A stretch of 64,000 nucleotides of DNA from GCA-002708315 sp963676635 (GCA_963676635.1 OY781105.1:2294001-2358000); one strand, 5' to 3'; counted from the stretch's first letter, positions 9,311-19,915 are shown. Notes: generated by a model from the sequence alone, not told the origin. Numbers and translations: made by a program.

Positions 9311-9358
9311 AAAGTGGCACTGTTTCAACCGAAAAGTGTGGCACGGTCAGACCGAAAT
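9311..9358. mobile_element. Terminal remnant of an IS21-like element
   Basis: Contains two copies of an AAGTG(T)GGCAC...CCGAAA word in tandem, the pattern of multiple terminal repeats at IS21-family ends. It differs from the IS21 end at 44105. No istA or istB remains nearby, so only an end survives. Confidence 0.45.
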
Positions 9359-9466
9359 CATCACAAAAAACGCATGAAGGATTTATTGAACGGGAAGGCT
9401 AAGTTTTAGGGCATAAAAAAAGCCCCGTAACTTCCGAGGCTATATTTTGTTTTTCAATAAAGACAA

Positions 9467-9658
9467 TCAGAACACTAACCAAATTATCGTACCTAAAATA
9501 ATTACAGTTGTTATAATTCCAATAATATAGTTTTCTGTATCATAAGTTCCGCCCCATGTTGCATCGAGGTTGCCTTCTATTTCATCTTGCAAACTGGTTC
9601 TGCACCCTTTGAATAACCATCGGATAAAACCGCCTATCATTCTTGTTATTGGTATCAT
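9467..9658 (-). CDS. Small C-terminally anchored membrane protein, candidate immunity partner of the orphan RHS tip
   Basis: A 63-aa protein. The last about 20 residues (IIGIITTVIILGTIIWLVF) form one membrane segment; the front half is basic then acidic (GGFIRWLFKGCRTSLQDEIEGN). It starts 3 bases after the stop of the displaced RHS cassette, the usual place of an immunity gene in polymorphic toxin loci. The family is not recognised, and the immunity role rests only on position. Confidence 0.55.
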   Translation of the reverse strand: MIPITRMIGGFIRWLFKGCRTSLQDEIEGNLDATWGGTYDTENYIIGIITTVIILGTIIWLVF

Positions 9659-9661
9659 AAG

Positions 9662-10868
9662 TTACTTTTCAAGTTCTTCCTTTGTTTTAGTGCCCACAGT
9701 TATAGTCTTCAAGCCAGTATCAAATGTTTTCAATCCTTGCTGGTTAACTTTATTTGTTTGAAACAGTTGCCCTGCTCTTTGTTGCCATTTCATACCAGTT
9801 GGCAATCCTTCTGTAGTAGTAATTCCTGGAGTTCTTTTTACGAACTGGTTAAATCCTTGCAGACCTTTCTTGGTTGTTTTAACCACTTGTCCTGTCTTTG
9901 TAAATCCCCCTGTTACCAAACCTGGTACAAAGTCAACAAACGCATCTACCTTTTCAGGAGAAGTTAGCTTGGTTCCACCTATAGTTTGCCCAGTCAATAA
10001 CGAATATGGGGCATTAACCAAACCGTAGCCAATATTTGCCCCTATTTTTCCAACTCCTTCTCCAAAGCTCTCTGATGGAGAATCAAGCCACATTTCAAAA
10101 CTTGTTAAATTATCAGCTTCGGTTATTTGTCCCGGGTCTGTAGGTTCAGGAACATTGTCCAATATTCCGGCAGCAACCATATCGAAAATGTTTCTATCAT
10201 CTGTGACTTTTACCCAAAGTTTATCGTCCCTTCCAATAATATCTTCTGTTTCATCATCAAACCATTTGTTATTACCCTGCATATCTTGATAGCCGTCTGG
10301 TCTCCTTCCATCCGGGTCAATAAAACGAATCGGGTTATTGAAACCATAACTGTACGGACTCCAGACTGGCATTTCGCTTGTAAGCGGGTCAACAACATGC
10401 CACCTCCCCAACTGCTGATCAAAATACCTCGCCCCATAATCATACCACCCAAGCTCAAAATCATCCTGAAATTCTTTGCCGTTGTATAGATATTTGTTTT
10501 CATTTAGTACAGTTGGTATATTACTGAACAAACCTTCCATTTCCATTCCAAAAGGATAATAACAGTTTGCTTGTAATATAATGCCATCATCATTAAACAC
10601 TACCCTGTTGTTACCAAGGTGATCTTTAATATAATACTGGTATTCAAGCTCATTATTATTATCGATTTCAGGTATTACCCTTCCTTCGGTAGTTAGCAAA
10701 TACTCAAATTCATTACTATTGTAAACAAAATTACCCATATAATCAATTGTGCTATTTAGTGTGCCATCAGCCCAGGTTTGCTTTCGCAGCTTACGTCCTA
10801 ATGCGTCGTAAAGATAATATATTATTGAATAACTAGCGTTGTGGGTTAACTTGATTTTTGGTAAAGGG
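9662..10868 (-). pseudogene. Displaced RHS core plus alternative C-terminal tip, 5' truncated
   Basis: The frame is open beyond the first ATG (10738) up to about 10868, where RHS similarity stops abruptly in intergenic repeat DNA, so it has no signal peptide or start of its own. The first part encodes the RHS repeat-associated core (YYIKDHLGNNRVVF, LYNGKEFQDDFELGWYDYGA, then NNPIRFIDPDGRRPDG). About 390 bp here (10435-10836) is nearly identical to 13360-13743 of the intact RHS gene. The C-terminal 200 residues differ from the intact gene and end in a basic tip (FVKRTPG...TKTKEELEK) of unknown activity. This is a typical orphan toxin cassette that could be moved into the intact gene by recombination. 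Confidence 0.8.
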
Positions 10869-10913
10869 TTGTTACATCTGCTTGAGGTTTGAGGAGACTA
10901 TTGGAACATCAAA

Positions 10914-10938
10914 GCGGACACCCACACAGGGGTGTCCC
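10914..10938. repeat. REP-like hairpin GGACACCC/GGGTGTCC
   Basis: The arms GGACACCC and GGGTGTCC flank a short loop. The leading part 'aacatcaaagcggacaccc' recurs at 11540-11558, where it fuses to the truncated IS66 copy. Confidence 0.55.
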
Positions 10939-10996
10939 TACAGGGGATGGTTTTTAAGAGTGCTGAATATCTCAAACATCCTAACGTGTTGTGGTA

Positions 10997-11390
10997 CTGT
11001 CATATAAAATAGATAAAGGCCGTCATGCCGAACGACGAAGGAGGAGGGATCTCCTGGGGATCAGGTAGCGATAAGAAACCCCAAATAAAAAGCACCCAGA
11101 TGCTTTTGCTCAAAGCCGCCTTACAATCTCCCACCCCTATCTCCTGCTCAGCCTAAGGCTGATACTGCGATTAAAAAAAGGACTGGGTTACTGGTGTATT
11201 TCTGATATTCTGGGTTTCTTCTGGCATCAACAAACCCTTAAGGGTTGTTATGTGGGTGATAATTGAAATTGTGACTGATTCCTGAATATTTAAATCCCAT
11301 CGCCATCCCCCTTGCAAAAGTCGCATTTTTATTGCCTGAACAGGATTTAAGGATTATAGGATTAACAGGATTTTTTGTTGTATAGGTGGT
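10997..11390. repeat. Further copy of the 6960-7670 repeat block
   Basis: Begins with the 'tcatgccgaacgacgaagg' motif and continues with the same order of words as 6960-7300 (hairpins, 'aaacccttaagggttgtt', 'gtcgcatttttattg'), ending near 11390. The stretch 10869-11506 holds no gene that I can support. Confidence 0.7.
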
Positions 11391-11506
11391 TGATGTTTAA
11401 GGTTTGTGCCCCGCCGCATAACCGCAAAGTCTTCCTTTTTATTGTCAGAACCTTGATTTACCAGAGTAATATGATTTCTTGATTTTGTGGGGAGGTGGTT
11501 TTTGAT

Positions 11507-11791
11507 TTATTTATCGGTTACCTCCAACATTGAACGTTGAACATCAAAGCGGACACCCATACAGGGGGTTGCTGGCTTAACAATATCAGGAGGAATGATA
11601 TGAACCGGTATTATTTTAGATGGTGCTTCAACTTCGGTTTGATCCCTGAGGTACTTCTTACGCCAGTAACCAAAGGTGCTTTTTGATATTTTGTGTTCTT
11701 TAAAAAACTGTTCCTGGGTTAGCCCGCTGGATTCCCACTTTCGGATTAATGAATATATCCGTTCTTTTGTGTATCTCTGTTTTTTTCTCAT
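11507..11791 (-). pseudogene. Truncated IS66-family orfA
   Basis: Residues 1 to about 76 are identical to the IS66 orfA at 43340 (MRKKQRYTKERIYSLIRKWE through IVKPATP). The remaining residues come from an unrelated intergenic repeat, so the protein is a chimera without the C-terminus. Upstream (11792-11860) the IS66 left end with its CCGTCTTTCC leader is also shared with 43281-43339. The shared about 290 bp is inverted relative to the copy at 43281. Confidence 0.75.
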
Positions 11792-11885
11792 GGGGCAAAC
11801 TTAAAAACTCACAGAAGGATAGGAAAGACGGGGTTGGTAGAAGGGTTACAGAAGGGTTACAATTATATGTGCAATATTTGGGGGT

Positions 11886-11956
11886 AATTTCAAACTAGAT
11901 CCAGATGGGGCTTGGTGGAAAGGAGAGGCAAACAAGGCGGAAAGCAATGCGTGGTA
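11886..11956 (+). pseudogene. Fragment of an RHS core/tip junction on the plus strand
   Basis: The frame reads NFKLDPDGAWWKGEANKAES then NAW and a stop. The DPDG word is the end of the RHS core seen in the displaced cassette (FIDPDG). Only about 24 codons survive, opposite in strand to the main RHS genes. The rest of 11957-12080 holds nothing recognised. Confidence 0.4.
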
Positions 11957-12080
11957 AAGGTTACAGGCTGAAAGCCGCAATTATTGAAAACTTTTCTGGA
12001 AATGACCTTTTGAAGCTCTGATAAATTTGGGTAGTAAAAATAAATGCAAAATAAAACCCGGACTGGCCGGGTCTCATTAA

Positions 12081-12551
12081 TCAATCTTTAGGAACTGTAA
12101 CTAATGTAATTGTTCCGTCTCCAAATTCTTGGGGTTCAAATTCCCAATAATAAAGTTCTTTAATTTTTGAAAAATCTTCAACTACATAAAACTCTTCCTT
12201 ATCCTTTTTATTAAATCTTTTATAATAGCCAAGTTTCCAAACAACTTCCTGATCCATTAATAATTTTTTGGATGAAATTGAAGCAAAAACCAATTCTTTT
12301 TTTCCAAAAAGAAACAATACATCAACTACACTATTTGAATCAATATTTGGAAGATGTACTTTACTACAACAAACCTTTGATGCTATTGTATCTCCATTTT
12401 GGATAAAAAGGATTTTACTGCTGCTTTTTATTTTTTTTTCTTTCCCATTAACTACAAACTTTAGTTCAACGCTTTTAGCTTTTTGTGAATATACATTGGT
12501 GTTTAACACAAGTAGTAGCAGAGGAATACTAAAGAATATCAACTTATTCAT
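12081..12551 (-). CDS. Secreted protein behind the RHS toxin, candidate immunity protein
   Basis: A 156-aa protein with signal peptide (residues 1-22, LVLNTNVYS-Q) and a beta-rich mature domain. Its start overlaps the end of the RHS toxin gene by 8 bases, the standard position for an immunity gene. An exported immunity protein would make sense if the JAMM toxin acts in the periplasm or enters from outside. The VDVLFLFGKKELVFASISSK part resembles no family I recognise. Candidate function by position only. Confidence 0.65.
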   Translation of the reverse strand: MNKLIFFSIPLLLLVLNTNVYSQKAKSVELKFVVNGKEKKIKSSSKILFIQNGDTIASKVCCSKVHLPNIDSNSVVDVLFLFGKKELVFASISSKKLLMDQEVVWKLGYYKRFNKKDKEEFYVVEDFSKIKELYYWEFEPQEFGDGTITLVTVPKD

Positions 12552-15500
12552 TTTTCAACTTATTTCTAAATTTTTGTAATGGGAATGTTGCTTGCAATCC
12601 TTTTCCATTATAGATATAAACGGTATTATTACCAGTTCCCAACACATAGGAATTACCTGTAACCAAGCCTCTTTGTGAACGTCCTGCATGAATAGAAATA
12701 TCTTCTGGTGATGGGTGTTGTTTAAAATAACTGGTTGTTGTTGTACCCCCAATCGTTGTTCCGCTTGTGGTACCTGACGATGTGCTACTTGATGTTTTAG
12801 TGCCATCAGGGTGTGTGTGAAAGGTGCCATCTAAAGTGCTATATCCTTTCACTTCATAAGGATCAGCAGCATCCAATACATTTATTTCTGCATAACCATC
12901 TACACTTGGGTCAGCATCATCTCCAGGTTTGGCATCAACTACTTTCTTGCTTCCATCTGCCATATTTGCAATTACTCCACCTTCTTCATGGAAAGCATTA
13001 ATTCCGGCTCTATTTACCGCATCTCCCATATCACTTCTCACACCAAATCCGGGAAGTTCTACTTTTGAATCAACAGATGCTGTGTAGTTTTCACTGTTAT
13101 TTGTTGCTTTCTTTATCTTTTTCGCTTCTTTTTTGTCAGTGACAACATAGTTCTTCTGATCATCAATACCATCTGTTCCCAAATAATTTCCCTTTTGATC
13201 GTAATAATCACCGGCAAACATCCCCATCCAGTCAATAAACCTTATTGGGTTGTTTGCTGCATAAACAAAAGGAGATTGAAAACTATATTTTTCAGCAAGT
13301 GGGTCTAATATGTGAAAGCGTGCAATCTGCGCATCATAAAACCTCGCCCCATAATCATACCACTCAAGCTCAAAATCATCCTGAAATTCTTTGCCGTTGT
13401 ATAGATATTTGTTTTCATTTAGTACAGGTATATTACTGAACAAACCTTCCATTTCCATTCCAAAAGGATAATAACAGTTTGCTTGTAATATTATGCCATC
13501 ATCATTAAACACTACCCTGTTGTTACCAAGGTGATCTTTAATATAATACTGGTATTCAAGCTCATTATTATTATCGATTTCAGGTATTACCCTTCCTTCG
13601 GTAGTTAGCATATACTCAAATTCATTACTATTGTAAACAAAATCACCCATATAATCAATTGTGCTATTTAGTGTGCCATCAGCCCAGGTTTGCTTTCGCA
13701 GCTTACGTCCTAATGCGTCATAAAGATAATATATTATTGAGTAACCACTATTACGTATTAACTTTATTTTTTCTGGTAAATTAAGATGATTATAAGTAAT
13801 TTCTGATATTTGTTTGTTTTCATCAGTAACCAAATTGCCATTATTGTCATACAAATATTCATCAGCACTTTGAAAAAAACCGTTATCAGAAAATCCATTC
13901 TCCTGATGATCTGGTGAAGATTGAATATCGTTTACACTTATAAGCTTATTACCATTATAATTGTAAGTTAATTGATCAATATAATCGTAATTTAGGGTTC
14001 TTTGTCCACCAGAAGAAATAGTAACATCAGTTTGTCCCAATCTTTCAAGGCTTTCTATGTTTCCATTGTTATCGTATAAATAAGTTGTTGAATATGTACC
14101 TACTCCATCATATTCAGCAGATACCAATCTGTTTAATCCATCATACTCAAAATTAAAGTTTCCTATTGTAGCATTTGAAGAATAGAGATAATCTATTGTG
14201 CTAATATTACCATTATAATATGGAACATCTGCATTATAATATGACAACTTCATAGCAAAATAGTCATCATCAATATTATCTGGATCATTTATATTCGTAA
14301 GATAACTTCTAATATTGTAGTTATAGTCAACTGACTGGTTAAAACCTATCCTACCTTCATCTTGATGTAAATTTTTTATAACAAGCCTACCTAAATCATC
14401 ATAGGCAATTTTAAAAAGCTTTATATTCCCATTGTTATTTATATTTTGTGCTTCAGTTAATATCCTGCTTTTATGATCATAAGTATAAGAATGTTCAACT
14501 ATATAATTTTGAGTTGTTAAAGCCAAAGGATTCATATGGTTCACCTTTTTTGATAAAATACGACCTGAAAAATCAATTTCATTAGATATAATATCAATAC
14601 CCCCAGAATGATTATCTGTAACTGTTTGAATAAGATTATTATAAATATCATAATAATTCACTGCAACAATTTCGTCCGTTAATCCAGTATTTAACATTTC
14701 AGCATTATCTAGAATTTTAGTTATTGTTGCTGTTACTTGTCCTTTTAAGGTTGTTCCAGAATATGGGTCACTTATGAAATTTATTTCACTCTCAACAAAA
14801 TCATAAGTAGTATTATATGTAGAATTAATATACGAATAATTATCATAATATGTTGCTGTATATATTTCGCTGTTATTATCAAGGATTGGGAAGGCCTGGT
14901 TTGTATATCCCATATAACCAATTGATAAATCCAAAGTTTCTGTAAATATTGTTAGTGATTTAACATGATTGATCATAGATACATGATTATAACTCTCGGG
15001 GTCAATGTATTTACCAGTAAGAATAGGTCTGTTTAATTCATCATATTTAGTAAACATCCAATAATTCGCCCCAACATTTCTTAAGTTTCCATCCTGATAT
15101 AAAATAAGCTGGTTACGTTCATTATAAACATTATATTCAACACCCTTCCCAGGAAGCTTATTCTCAATTAATCTACCCAGACCATCATATTTATAATAGT
15201 AACAAAGCTCATAAATAGTAGAATTATTTGAGTAATTCCCTATTACACCAGTTGAGGATTCAAATTCACCTGTAGCCAAAGGTGAAATAACATACCTCAA
15301 TAATTTAAAATCGTCATAAACATAATAAGTACTTGCATTTGATGATTTTGACATTATAGTTTTTCCTGATTTGTCAACATATTCAATCTTTGTCTTACCA
15401 TCTTCATCAGTGTAAATATTTTTGAAGAGTGTTCCGGCAAGATACCCATTACTTGATTTTACCAAATCTCCAGAAACATCTACATAAAACAAATCAACTT

Positions 15501-16233
15501 CATTTGCAGTATTAGTATTATATGAAAAACTAGCTGGATTTCCATTGTCTACTTGCCCTTCAACACCTGGTGATCCCTGTTTAATTATTCTATTTAAAGG
15601 AGATAACTCAAGCTCTTGTTCAATATAAGCATAATCGCCATCATTATCATAGTAATGTGTATAATATTCAGCTTGTTCATAAACTGCATCTTCACGATAA
15701 CCACCTGGTCCATTACTGCCATCCTGTTTTACAGAATAAGGTAAAAAACTCTTTGGTTTTCGCCCATAACAATCATAACTAACAGGAACAATGATATCTC
15801 TCTGATAAGGTGATGCCATAATATCAACCTGTTGAATTTCACGGCCTTTTCCATCAAAGTAAACAATATGCTCATTCCACTCTGATAAATAATCTATACT
15901 ATTATGTATCGGAACATTAGAAGTTGTATTGTTATTTTTTGGAGTAAACACTCTTATAAAATTATTATTAAATGTACCATCATCAATTACAGTACTACCT
16001 CCTGGGGGTATATGAGGATCGAGATAGGCATGAAAATAATTTTGACCTGATGTTGTAAAACCCGGCATTATTGTAATTGAATGCCTTGCTGTTTCCTCTT
16101 GATTTACATAAGAATACAATATTCTGTCATCAAATCCATCAGCAAGCATATGCATTGATAATGTTAAAATAAAAAAAAGAAAAATATATGGTAATTTATT
16201 ATTACTATGGCATTTATTTTCAAGTTTTCTCAT
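12544..16233 (-). CDS. RHS-repeat polymorphic toxin with C-terminal JAMM-type peptidase domain
   Basis: 1229 aa. An N-terminal signal or anchor segment (about residues 10-32) is followed by the DUF6443-like module (SEWNEHIVYFDGKGREIQQV), many YD/RHS repeats that build the hollow beta-shell (for example YYKYDGLGRLIENKLPGKG), the core signature (YYIKDHLGNNRVVF ... NNPIRFIDWMG), and then the toxin. The tip, about residues 1030-1229, has HTHP (His about 1139 and 1141) and SPED (Ser about 1175, Asp about 1178), the HxHP...SxxD zinc site of JAB/JAMM peptidases. A Ser/Thr/Gly-rich stretch lies between them, and an upstream Glu is in FHEEGG or nearby. The gene lies 18 bp behind the first RHS gene. 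Confidence 0.88.
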   Translation of the reverse strand: MRKLENKCHSNNKLPYIFLFFILTLSMHMLADGFDDRILYSYVNQEETARHSITIMPGFTTSGQNYFHAYLDPHIPPGGSTVIDDGTFNNNFIRVFTPKNNNTTSNVPIHNSIDYLSEWNEHIVYFDGKGREIQQVDIMASPYQRDIIVPVSYDCYGRKPKSFLPYSVKQDGSNGPGGYREDAVYEQAEYYTHYYDNDGDYAYIEQELELSPLNRIIKQGSPGVEGQVDNGNPASFSYNTNTANEVDLFYVDVSGDLVKSSNGYLAGTLFKNIYTDEDGKTKIEYVDKSGKTIMSKSSNASTYYVYDDFKLLRYVISPLATGEFESSTGVIGNYSNNSTIYELCYYYKYDGLGRLIENKLPGKGVEYNVYNERNQLILYQDGNLRNVGANYWMFTKYDELNRPILTGKYIDPESYNHVSMINHVKSLTIFTETLDLSIGYMGYTNQAFPILDNNSEIYTATYYDNYSYINSTYNTTYDFVESEINFISDPYSGTTLKGQVTATITKILDNAEMLNTGLTDEIVAVNYYDIYNNLIQTVTDNHSGGIDIISNEIDFSGRILSKKVNHMNPLALTTQNYIVEHSYTYDHKSRILTEAQNINNNGNIKLFKIAYDDLGRLVIKNLHQDEGRIGFNQSVDYNYNIRSYLTNINDPDNIDDDYFAMKLSYYNADVPYYNGNISTIDYLYSSNATIGNFNFEYDGLNRLVSAEYDGVGTYSTTYLYDNNGNIESLERLGQTDVTISSGGQRTLNYDYIDQLTYNYNGNKLISVNDIQSSPDHQENGFSDNGFFQSADEYLYDNNGNLVTDENKQISEITYNHLNLPEKIKLIRNSGYSIIYYLYDALGRKLRKQTWADGTLNSTIDYMGDFVYNSNEFEYMLTTEGRVIPEIDNNNELEYQYYIKDHLGNNRVVFNDDGIILQANCYYPFGMEMEGLFSNIPVLNENKYLYNGKEFQDDFELEWYDYGARFYDAQIARFHILDPLAEKYSFQSPFVYAANNPIRFIDWMGMFAGDYYDQKGNYLGTDGIDDQKNYVVTDKKEAKKIKKATNNSENYTASVDSKVELPGFGVRSDMGDAVNRAGINAFHEEGGVIANMADGSKKVVDAKPGDDADPSVDGYAEINVLDAADPYEVKGYSTLDGTFHTHPDGTKTSSSTSSGTTSGTTIGGTTTTSYFKQHPSPEDISIHAGRSQRGLVTGNSYVLGTGNNTVYIYNGKGLQATFPLQKFRNKLKNE

Positions 16234-16252
16234 TGATCTTCATATTTGGTTA

Positions 16253-19200
16253 TTATTCTCCCTGAAAGTGATATTCACGATGTTCAATTATATTATTCTG
16301 ATGGTCTTTTGTTGTTTCCAACCGGTTAAATTCATCGTAACTATAAGTTGTGATTTTTCCATCAGGGGTTATTTTTGAAGTAGATCCAATTAGAGGATCA
16401 TAAGTATAAGCATAAATCTCAGAATTATAAAGAGGGCTAGTTGGTAAAGCAGAGTTATTAATCAGATTTTGAAAAAGAACAATAAGCTGTGCAGATGTTT
16501 GTGTTTGCAACTGATCATAACTAATACCTAATTCCTGTAAAACTTGAGCTTCTGTTGCATTTACAATAATTGCAATAGGATATGAGTAATTATACCCCCA
16601 CAAATATGTAATATCAATATCATCTTTATTATGCATCTGAGTATTATTTCCATAAATATCATGCTTCTCAAATAACTTGGCTAATACATAATATGAATCT
16701 GCATATACGAATTCATTATTACTGTTGATAGAAGATTCGACTGGATTAGAAATCGGTGAGACAATATTTGTTTCAATTACTGAGTCTTTTACTATAACTC
16801 CATTTGATAATGCTTTAAAAGAATTGATTGATCCTGATACTAAATAAGGGATATCATTTTTTATAATTCTTTCTTGAGTTTCAATAATTCTCAAATTATT
16901 AAAAGCAGACATTCTTAGTATAGCATCAGCAACTGGATCTGTCGTACTTACTTGCTCATCTCGACATGTTATAAAATCATTGTAGTTGTCATTCAAACTT
17001 GAAAAATATATGCTATTTTGAGAAGATACACATTCGGCGCAATATTGGTAATTCCCGTATTGAAATTCATAACACACGTTACCAGTAAAGCATTGTTGAT
17101 CTAAATTATTCAAATATTGCACATAAGAAGCTCTTTTATCATCATTTAAAACCTCATAACAATCAACCGATGCATAATCCGTTGTATATTTCAAGGTTGT
17201 ATTTTGAATATAACCATTACTGGAATTAGATTTAATATTTTGTAATAGTAATTTATTAGCAAATGGTTCATTGTTTGAATACTGATAATCGATACAATCT
17301 ACAACTTCATCTCCATTATAATAAGTAATTGTTTTATTTTTAAGCCTAACAAATGCTGATATAAATGACTGACATCCCCACCTGCATATTATTTGATTCA
17401 AATCAATGTCTGTATAAACATTATATGTCCCACTTGGGCTTCCGTCAGAAACAATTAAAGTTCCTTCCGGTATTTGAAAAACAAAGTAATTATACGCAAC
17501 AATACCAAAAATTTCATCATAATCTAAATCTATGTCATAAGTATAATCAATCGATTTTATAAGGTTGTTATTTGAATTAAAATAACTTTCCTTAACTAAC
17601 TTTCCCCTATACCAATCAAAATCTGGATTAAGTAAATCGATATTTTTATCGTACATTTTGTAATCATTGATGTATTGAGATACTTCTCCAGGTTCCCAAT
17701 AATTAAGTGCATTTAATGAGCAATAACCCCAAAGCACAGATTTCGGTTTTTTATATAAATAATCATCAATTTCTTCAACATAATAATCTTGATATTTGGA
17801 ATAATCACCCGGAAACGCATAAGTATATTCAGATTTAATATTCTTTGATTCATCGTCTCTATTAATAATTTCCTTTGTTACTTTGGTGTATCCTACCTGA
17901 GTATCTTTTTGATTTCTAACTGCCCCGTTAACAGTAGTTGACCACTCAAATTCTCTTCCCGTATACTCAGGAATATTTTTATCGCCCCAACATGATTTAT
18001 CAAATTGACAAATCTGAGGTAGTTCAGCAACTAAACCCGTTGATGTATCATTATTGCTATAGGTATAATTTGTAGAAATCACGTTTTCAAACTCTCCATC
18101 AATATTAAAACACTCGTGAATTGCTTTTACCCTAACTCCTGGACCAGGTCTGTCAATTCCATCAAAACGAAAATAATTGAGTTCATATTCAATACTATCG
18201 TAACCTCCTGTTGGATATTCAATTTTCCGTAACATACCTTGAGTGATTCTATCAATGTCAGGAGTCATGTCTCTACCATCAACCACAGTTGGATCACCTC
18301 GTGAAGGATTTCTTGGGTAAATACTATATATAGTATTGAAACTTTGATTTATCTCATCAGCTGGATAAATATAATACTGTGGAATACCGATATAATATGT
18401 TTGCAATGATTGATATTTATAATACCCCCAAAGATCTTTGGAATAATCATAATAAGAAGCCAGAGCTCCATCATCATTACCTAGCTTATCTTTCATATAA
18501 GAAAAATTATAAGCAGGTAACCTATCAGAGTCAGAGTTAATTATTACTAAAGAATCTAATTTTAAACGTAAAAATGATGCATCATTATATATCCTGGCCC
18601 TTTCATAACAGTCAAAATATGTTTGATATAGATTAACTCTTTTTAACAGATTGCCACCATAAAATACTTCGATATTTGACAACGCATGCCCCGAATACTC
18701 AGGAACTGTACTATGAAATTCATTCAAATCTCTCCGATAGTCATTTTCTTCATTAAAATTAACAAGTATATCTTTATAAGTGATGTTTGATATCTTATTC
18801 CTATTTTCCTGAACTCTTGTTGCAGACATACTTATCTTTTCATATTTTTCTTCAGTATCCTGTGGTGCAGCAGGCGTATCAAAAAAATTTTTACTATTAT
18901 GAAAAAGAGATTCACTGACTTGCGACACATATTGAATTTCCTCAGATAAATAACTAAAAATGATCTCTTCATTATTGGGTAAAATAATCTTACTTAAGTG
19001 CCATGCTGATACATAAGGATAACCATTGGTTGTATGAAGCATAATATCCTTTCTTGTTTGTATATAATTACCAGCTTTAAAGTCACTTTTACAATTATTT
19101 CTACTTCCTATCGTAGGATCAATTTCATCAACAACATCATATAAATATTGGATCCCATTTTCGTCAATTATTGTAAAATACGAAGTATTCCAATTACCAT

Positions 19201-19915
19201 CAGGATTATTAAAGATTATTTGATTATTTGTTTTTGGTATTTGCTGAATAACTCCATTTCTTTCAAAAACAAATTTGCCCTGTTCTAAACCTGTATTATA
19301 ACAAAATTCGTCAGGCAATCCGTCATAATAATTTTCAGCTATATGAAACAAATCACCTAATGCGTCAAGTAACTCCTCATCTGATTCATCTGGAGTATAT
19401 CCAATGGCTCCTCCCATAGCTCCATATGGAATCTCAGAAAGCAAGGCTCCCCAAAAATCATATTCTACACTGTAAAAATAATCTATATCTCTTAAAGCAT
19501 CTCCCTCTAACAATAAATCAAATATATCTCTACCTCCATTACCTAAATAACCTCCATAGTCACTATCATCAGGTATTCCTCTTACATTTCTTGTTATTAC
19601 TCCAGGAACATTCAACTCCCATCCTAAACCAATATCTGAAGATTTATCAATTAGTCTAAAACCACTTGATGAATAATCAATTGAAATTGGAAAACTAAAT
19701 TCCCCTGCCTCAATTGCAAAAATAGGAATGCTTTTGTTGTAGGTTCCACGAAACATATTAACTTGAGACGATCCAGTATATGAATTAAACTCAAATGGTT
19801 TCTGCTTTTCATATTCACCAAATAGAGATTGCGTTACATAATTCCCATAAGATTGGGGAAAAATTATTGCAGTTTTAACAAATAATAAACAAAATAGTAT
19901 TAATGCTTTTTTCAT
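16253..19915 (-). CDS. Large secreted RHS-family protein, upstream partner of the toxin RHS
   Basis: 1220 aa with a signal peptide (residues 1-20, ending IIFPQS). The N-terminal third has the SpvB-like start of Bacteroidota RHS partners (TGSSQVNMFRGTYNKSIPIF, IDYSSSGFRL, GLGWELNVPGVITRNVRG). The end has typical YD repeats (TTYSYDEFNRLETTKDHQNN) and no toxin tip. With the following gene it makes the two-protein RHS set common in this phylum. Probable role: shell or delivery partner of the JAMM-tipped RHS protein, inferred from gene order. Confidence 0.82.
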   Translation of the reverse strand: MKKALILFCLLFVKTAIIFPQSYGNYVTQSLFGEYEKQKPFEFNSYTGSSQVNMFRGTYNKSIPIFAIEAGEFSFPISIDYSSSGFRLIDKSSDIGLGWELNVPGVITRNVRGIPDDSDYGGYLGNGGRDIFDLLLEGDALRDIDYFYSVEYDFWGALLSEIPYGAMGGAIGYTPDESDEELLDALGDLFHIAENYYDGLPDEFCYNTGLEQGKFVFERNGVIQQIPKTNNQIIFNNPDGNWNTSYFTIIDENGIQYLYDVVDEIDPTIGSRNNCKSDFKAGNYIQTRKDIMLHTTNGYPYVSAWHLSKIILPNNEEIIFSYLSEEIQYVSQVSESLFHNSKNFFDTPAAPQDTEEKYEKISMSATRVQENRNKISNITYKDILVNFNEENDYRRDLNEFHSTVPEYSGHALSNIEVFYGGNLLKRVNLYQTYFDCYERARIYNDASFLRLKLDSLVIINSDSDRLPAYNFSYMKDKLGNDDGALASYYDYSKDLWGYYKYQSLQTYYIGIPQYYIYPADEINQSFNTIYSIYPRNPSRGDPTVVDGRDMTPDIDRITQGMLRKIEYPTGGYDSIEYELNYFRFDGIDRPGPGVRVKAIHECFNIDGEFENVISTNYTYSNNDTSTGLVAELPQICQFDKSCWGDKNIPEYTGREFEWSTTVNGAVRNQKDTQVGYTKVTKEIINRDDESKNIKSEYTYAFPGDYSKYQDYYVEEIDDYLYKKPKSVLWGYCSLNALNYWEPGEVSQYINDYKMYDKNIDLLNPDFDWYRGKLVKESYFNSNNNLIKSIDYTYDIDLDYDEIFGIVAYNYFVFQIPEGTLIVSDGSPSGTYNVYTDIDLNQIICRWGCQSFISAFVRLKNKTITYYNGDEVVDCIDYQYSNNEPFANKLLLQNIKSNSSNGYIQNTTLKYTTDYASVDCYEVLNDDKRASYVQYLNNLDQQCFTGNVCYEFQYGNYQYCAECVSSQNSIYFSSLNDNYNDFITCRDEQVSTTDPVADAILRMSAFNNLRIIETQERIIKNDIPYLVSGSINSFKALSNGVIVKDSVIETNIVSPISNPVESSINSNNEFVYADSYYVLAKLFEKHDIYGNNTQMHNKDDIDITYLWGYNYSYPIAIIVNATEAQVLQELGISYDQLQTQTSAQLIVLFQNLINNSALPTSPLYNSEIYAYTYDPLIGSTSKITPDGKITTYSYDEFNRLETTKDHQNNIIEHREYHFQGE

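Noticed and set aside
12555..12830. 91-aa minus-strand frame inside the RHS tip
   Set aside because: It is a shadow in another frame of the JAMM domain, which has the recognisable motifs.
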